9,279 bases of DNA from positions 1 through 9,279 of the forward strand of contig JAZTXB010000097.1 in the NCBI GenBank assembly GCA_045636225.1, given 5' to 3'. This document shows, piece by piece, positions 6,629 to 9,279 of this stretch. The position numbers and the translations under genes are program-made. This DNA is from UMGS1613 sp045636225 (GTDB taxonomy: Bacteria > Bacillota_I > Bacilli_A > RF39 > UBA660). Under the pieces are notes generated by a model, which worked only from the letters and a program-made list of their open reading frames with translations, made no database searches and had not been told where the DNA came from. Within the stretch, counting starts at the first letter, position 1. Each line of letters opens with the position of its first letter.

Positions 6629-6840
6629 AAATCTATATAAACACCTTATCTTTAGATAAGATGAGGTGTGGCTAAATAACACACTTTTTTAATTTCTATA
6701 ATATCACTACTTATAATATATACACTATTAATAAAATATATTCATTATTTTACATAAATAATATATTCTACTTTTTGCATTTTGTTACTAAGTTATTATT
6801 TATAACATTTTAACAAAAAAATATTAATTTTTTTATTTTC
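6629..6840. other. AT-rich gene-free stretch with a hairpin block at its left end
   Basis: No coding frame of substance was found here on either strand. At the left end ACACCTTATCTT (6641-6652) pairs with AAGATGAGGTGT (6658-6669) over 12 bp with one T/G, which is a U-G wobble only in a plus-strand RNA. GTGTG (6666-6670) can instead pair with CACAC (6680-6684), followed by six T residues (6685-6690), a weak plus-strand terminator. The two folds share bases and exclude each other. From 6691 to 6840 the sequence is nearly all A/T with only a faint comEC-like echo at 6767-6794. Confidence 0.55.
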
Positions 6841-6900
6841 TACTACTTTAAAATTATTAACTAAATTAATTGACTCCCCCATAAGGTCGTAGTCTACGTG
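6841..6900 (-). pseudogene. Decayed fragment of a comEC-like metallo-beta-lactamase domain
   Basis: Read on the minus strand from 6900, the frame gives HVDYDLMGESINLVNNFKV. This aligns without gaps to HGDYDHMGEAINLVENFKV of the intact comEC at the right end, with 15 of 19 residues identical. Frame and homology are lost on both sides: upstream, towards 6935, a weaker match survives only if single-base insertions are allowed, and downstream the frame meets tandem TAA stops. The metal-binding H of the HxDxDH-type motif is replaced by Leu and the first Gly by Val. Nine of the 15 shared residues use different synonymous codons, so the source had diverged while still functional rather than being a recent local copy. 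It lies in the same orientation as comEC, about 1.5 kb beyond the comEC stop. Confidence 0.8.
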
Positions 6901-6943
6901 TGCTGATTGTCAAAAAGTAAGTCGAATGAAATTCCTTATTTAC

Positions 6944-6977
6944 AAAGAAAAAAAGATTACTTTTAATAATCTTTTTT
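6944..6977 (-). terminator. Intrinsic terminator after the 6997-7566 gene
   Basis: AAAAAAGATTA (6949-6959) and TAATCTTTTTT (6967-6977) form an 11-bp A/T-rich stem with a 7-base loop. On the minus strand the T-run continues to 6948 and then TTT at 6946-6944. It lies about 20 bases past the stop at 6997. The stem is symmetrical, so some activity on the plus strand is possible. Confidence 0.78.
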
Positions 6978-6996
6978 ACATAACTTTTGAGTACTT

Positions 6997-7566
6997 TTAT
7001 TTAATCTTTTTCTTTAATATTTTTATTGCTTTTTTAGCATTTTGCTTAGACTCAATCCACGCCTCTTCAACTAAATCTAAATTTATTGATATATCAAAAA
7101 AATCTTTTATTGATTGCAAATATGATTTTAAATAGCCTTCATCATCTATCTTTAATAAAAAGTCCATTACATCATCAAAAGTTGAATATGTAAGTTCTGT
7201 TTTAAATTTTATTTTATCTCTAAATTCTTGATTAGCATGGTAATCATAAACTGGGCAACTAGAAACACTAATAACACTTTTGTTATTTTCTTTCTCTATT
7301 TTTCCAGCGGTAATATCAAAAGGAAATCCCATTGTATATTCTTCTGCTTCTTTCTTTAAACAAAAAGGAATATTTATTTTTACAATAATTTTTCTAAATT
7401 CTTCTGGTATACCATACTTTTCAAAAATATAACCAGCATACATCATGCCGTTGGGTTTATACACATTATAAAAATCATTAAAAGTTGCCTCTCGAGTTAC
7501 TTTATATAATTGTTTGCTGATTTCCATTGAATCAATTATTAAATATTTGGCTTTTTCATCTCGCAT
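6997..7566 (-). CDS. Hypothetical protein, 189 residues
   Basis: I do not recognise this family. The frame stays open three codons further, to a TTG at 7575, but GGGAG (about 7576-7580) lies directly against that TTG and nine bases before the ATG at 7566, so the ATG start (MRDEKAKYLIIDSMEIS) is chosen. The product is soluble, with no signal peptide or membrane helix. It has an acidic, mixed alpha/beta-looking body with VYKPNGMMYAGYIFEKYGIP and PFCLKKEAEEYTMGFPFDIT, then a basic, Lys-rich C-terminal helix (KQNAKKAIKILKKKIK). It has its own extended -10 promoter but no terminator separates it from dinD upstream, so it may also be expressed with dinD. Association with dinD hints at an accessory or phage-derived origin, which is inference only. 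Confidence 0.78.
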   Translation of the reverse strand: MRDEKAKYLIIDSMEISKQLYKVTREATFNDFYNVYKPNGMMYAGYIFEKYGIPEEFRKIIVKINIPFCLKKEAEEYTMGFPFDITAGKIEKENNKSVISVSSCPVYDYHANQEFRDKIKFKTELTYSTFDDVMDFLLKIDDEGYLKSYLQSIKDFFDISINLDLVEEAWIESKQNAKKAIKILKKKIK

Positions 7567-7586
7567 TAAAATCAACTCCCAGAAAT

Positions 7587-7595
7587 ATTATATCA
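7587..7595 (-). promoter_or_regulatory. Extended -10 promoter element for the 6997-7566 gene
   Basis: On the minus strand TGATATAAT (7595-7587) is a full TGnTATAAT extended -10. No clear -35 is seen 17-18 bases upstream (AGATTA/GATTAA), which lies at the end of dinD. Predicted initiation near 7580 would leave a very short leader starting at the Shine-Dalgarno itself. Confidence 0.6.
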
Positions 7596-7609
7596 TACAT
7601 TATTAATAT

Positions 7610-8431
7610 TTAATCTTTTAACTTTTTATTTTCTTTTTCCAATTCCTTTAAACTTTTATTTGGAGTCGGAAGATTTTCTGGCATTGTTACTCCAAGTTTC
7701 TTGATAGTATTTCTAATTTCTTTTCCAACTTCATAATGAGTTTTATTTGCTTCATTTTCTAATTTAATATTTTCATTCTTTAATTTTTGTTCAGTTTGAG
7801 AAATTCTAAATAAATTTGCTATTAATTCATCACTACCCATATTATCTAAAATATCTTCTCTATATCTAAGATTTTTTCTTTTAGCAATGTCATTTGCAGT
7901 CTCTCCATTATATAATCCTTTATATCCTGAATTGTGAAATTTATCAAAATTCTTAACTCCAGCATTTCTAGCAACAATATTTAAAGAATAATTACCTTTT
8001 CTAGTTAAATCTCTTTGATAAAATCTTTTTTCATCTTCAGTTAGCTCACTATATTCTTTTTCATTTAATTCTTGTTTCCTAGTTTGAATAGCAAAATAAG
8101 TTTGTCCTAAAGCTATTGCTTCTTTTCTTGAATCGCCGTTTTGTACTATTAGATAACAAGCATATCTTGATAACTTATAATCTAGCAATTTTCTCTTAGT
8201 TTTTGAACCTATTTGAACCATTTTCCCAACCTCGGGAAAATGGTCATTAATATCATATCCACTTTTATTGCAAGAAGTTTTGGCATATTCTATAGCATTA
8301 GAAAATCTTTCCCACTTGCTATATCCTAGTAAAGGCATTAGTTCACGTGCAAACCAATATTCATTACTATTTTCATCTACATGTTTTATGTACTCAAACA
8401 TTTTCTCTGTATATTCTTTTATCTCATTCAT
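7610..8431 (-). CDS. dinD: DNA damage-inducible protein D (DinD)
   Basis: DinD is an SOS-induced protein in E. coli, reported to antagonise RecA filaments; its role in Bacillota is not established. The frame extends up to a GTG at 8458, but AAAGGAG lies seven bases before the ATG at 8431, giving 273 residues, nearly the same as the E. coli protein. Family blocks are clear: YWFARELMPLLGYSKWERF (25-43), a BRO-N-like region; NDHFPEVGKMVQIGSK (62-77); LSRYACYLIVQNGD (87-100); QTYFAIQTRKQE (110-121); and GLYNGETANDIAKRK (172-186). The C-terminus is a charged coiled coil (about 205-273). The ATG is 14 bases past the comEC stop, so it is probably co-transcribed with comEC. No LexA-type box was seen upstream, though a distal promoter outside the window could carry one. 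A perfect 11-bp inverted repeat lies within the gene. Confidence 0.92.
   Translation of the reverse strand: MNEIKEYTEKMFEYIKHVDENSNEYWFARELMPLLGYSKWERFSNAIEYAKTSCNKSGYDINDHFPEVGKMVQIGSKTKRKLLDYKLSRYACYLIVQNGDSRKEAIALGQTYFAIQTRKQELNEKEYSELTEDEKRFYQRDLTRKGNYSLNIVARNAGVKNFDKFHNSGYKGLYNGETANDIAKRKNLRYREDILDNMGSDELIANLFRISQTEQKLKNENIKLENEANKTHYEVGKEIRNTIKKLGVTMPENLPTPNKSLKELEKENKKLKD
8217..8244. repeat. Perfect 11-bp inverted repeat inside dinD
   Basis: ACCATTTTCCC (8217-8227) and GGGAAAATGGT (8234-8244) are exact inverted repeats separated by six bases. They fall in the codons for the conserved DHFPEVGKMV block, so the protein constraint explains part of the sequence. The hairpin has five G/C pairs and no T-run, so it is not a standard terminator. 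Confidence 0.75.
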
Positions 8432-8445
8432 CTGTATTCTCCTTT

Positions 8446-9279
8446 CTATGGTGTACAAGTTTCTATCGTTAAGTTATCATTTTTTATTCTAAACATAATA
8501 CTTCCATCTTGATCTGTCCTATATATTTTTGAATCGCCTAATATATTTAACACTTCTTTATTCGGATGTCCATACCTGTTATTTTTACCAACACTAATAA
8601 TTGAGTATTTTGGATTAATCTCATCTATAAAGCTTATACTACTACTTGTCTTACTTCCGTGATGTCCTAGCTTTAACACATCTATATCGTTCAAATTATA
8701 TTTATCTATCAAATCTTCTTCTACTTCTACTTCTGCATCTCCCATAAATAGAAATTTATTATTATTAAGTTCAGTATAAATAACAGATGAATTGTCATTT
8801 TCATTATCATATAGTTCATTATTCAAAAAATATAATTTGTTGTTATCTATATTTAATTCTTTAATACAGGAATAATATGGTATTGTCTTTTTATCTAACA
8901 CTTTAATTAACTCATGTTCTAAATCATTAAACTCTCCACAATTAAAAATTACCTTCTCTACTTTGAAGTTTTCTACTAAGTTAATTGCTTCACCCATATG
9001 ATCATAGTCGCCATGAGAAAATATTAAATAATCTATTTTTGTTATTCCTTCACTTTTTAAATATTTAACAGTATTAGTATATATATCATAATTAATATTT
9101 CCCCCTACATCTATTAATATATTTTTATTATTTAGATGCATTAGAGAACTATCTCCTTGACCTACATCAAGAAATGTAATATATGTTTTATTAAATATAC
9201 AATTTATATTAAAATGAAGAAATAAAACTATAATAATTATTAATATATATTTATAATTATTTTTTAATATTTTATAAAG
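8446..9279 (-). CDS. comEC: ComEC/Rec2 DNA-uptake channel, C-terminal metallo-beta-lactamase domain (5' part beyond window)
   Basis: ComEC forms the inner-membrane channel that imports single-stranded DNA during natural transformation; the C-terminal domain is thought to degrade the non-transported strand. The frame is open from the right edge to TAG at 8446, giving 277 residues. An internal ATG at 9141 is not the start, because homology continues upstream of it. A hydrophobic helix (about 11-25, YILIIIIVLFLHFNI) is followed by TFLDVGQGDSSLMHL (35-49), LIDVGG (55-60), the metal motif SHGDYDHMGE (88-97), FLFMGDAE (176-183), LKLGHHGSKTS (202-212), SVGKNNRYGHP (229-239) and YRTDQDGSIMF (253-263), all typical of ComEC. 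dinD follows after 14 bases, where other Bacillota usually carry holA. Whether the N-terminal membrane part is intact cannot be seen. Confidence 0.93.
   Translation of the reverse strand, partial: LYKILKNNYKYILIIIIVLFLHFNINCIFNKTYITFLDVGQGDSSLMHLNNKNILIDVGGNINYDIYTNTVKYLKSEGITKIDYLIFSHGDYDHMGEAINLVENFKVEKVIFNCGEFNDLEHELIKVLDKKTIPYYSCIKELNIDNNKLYFLNNELYDNENDNSSVIYTELNNNKFLFMGDAEVEVEEDLIDKYNLNDIDVLKLGHHGSKTSSSISFIDEINPKYSIISVGKNNRYGHPNKEVLNILGDSKIYRTDQDGSIMFRIKNDNLTIETCTP

Noticed and set aside
6870..6913. Relatively GC-richer stretch with TTGAC...GTCAA, considered as a tRNA-like or regulatory RNA
   Set aside because: No cloverleaf or compact fold could be drawn; most of it is explained by the decayed comEC fragment on the minus strand.
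6926..7135. Plus-strand open frame of 69 codons
   Set aside because: It overlaps the terminator at 6944-6977 and the end of the well-supported minus-strand gene at 6997-7566; it has no Shine-Dalgarno and low-complexity hydrophobic content from A/T-rich antisense.
8432..8458. GTG start at 8458 for dinD, overlapping comEC
   Set aside because: The Shine-Dalgarno AAAGGAG lies inside that extension and is correctly spaced for the ATG at 8431, which also gives the family's usual length.
8268..8492. Plus-strand open frame across the dinD/comEC junction
   Set aside because: Antisense to dinD conserved blocks and to the comEC end; no translation signals.
9139..9141. ATG at 9141 as the start of a free-standing metallo-beta-lactamase protein
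   Set aside because: The frame stays open to the window edge and encodes the conserved TFLDVGQGDSS strand and a membrane helix upstream, as in ComEC.

Overview
The window is a very AT-rich stretch of a bacterial chromosome using the standard code (TGG for Trp; TAA, TAG and TGA all appear as stops). A dnaG-rpoD(sigA)-trmK cluster, Gram-positive-type Shine-Dalgarno sites (AGGAGG/GGTGAT-like) and TTGACA/TATAAT promoters point to a low-GC Bacillota member, such as a gut clostridial or Erysipelotrichia/RF39-like lineage. The lineage is inferred; no rRNA or other taxonomic marker is present.

Layout, left to right. All genes are on the minus strand except one at 4946-5482. 1-3330 is housekeeping: dnaG (primase), rpoD (primary sigma factor) and trmK (tRNA m1A22 methyltransferase, cut by the left edge), with overlapping ends typical of translational coupling. 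3331-3448 is a leader/terminator region with a small palindrome. 3449-3919 is an unknown 156-residue protein behind a perfect-consensus sigma-A promoter. 3974-4906 is uvsE, a UV-damage endonuclease. Divergent from it, 4946-5482 encodes a five-helix membrane protein resembling the DUF6512 group. A shared bidirectional terminator separates it from two tandem paralogous genes (5494-6006 and 6023-6556) of unknown function with N-terminal coiled coils; these have their own promoter.

6557-6996 has no intact gene. It holds a strong terminator, a block of mutually exclusive hairpins, and a decayed fragment of a comEC-like metallo-beta-lactamase domain (about 6841-6900), recognised by comparison with the intact comEC at the right end. 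Next come an unknown 189-residue protein (6997-7566), dinD (7610-8431) and the 3' end of comEC (8446 to the right edge).

Working picture: a conserved replication/transcription block borders an accessory stretch containing DNA-damage genes (uvsE, dinD) and a DNA-uptake gene (comEC). The comEC remnant about 1.5 kb beyond the intact comEC stop suggests that dinD and its neighbour entered, or were rearranged, behind comEC. No complete new multi-gene system is evident. The least explained items are the tandem paralogs, the two lone unknown proteins, the comEC remnant and the hairpin block at 6607-6690.
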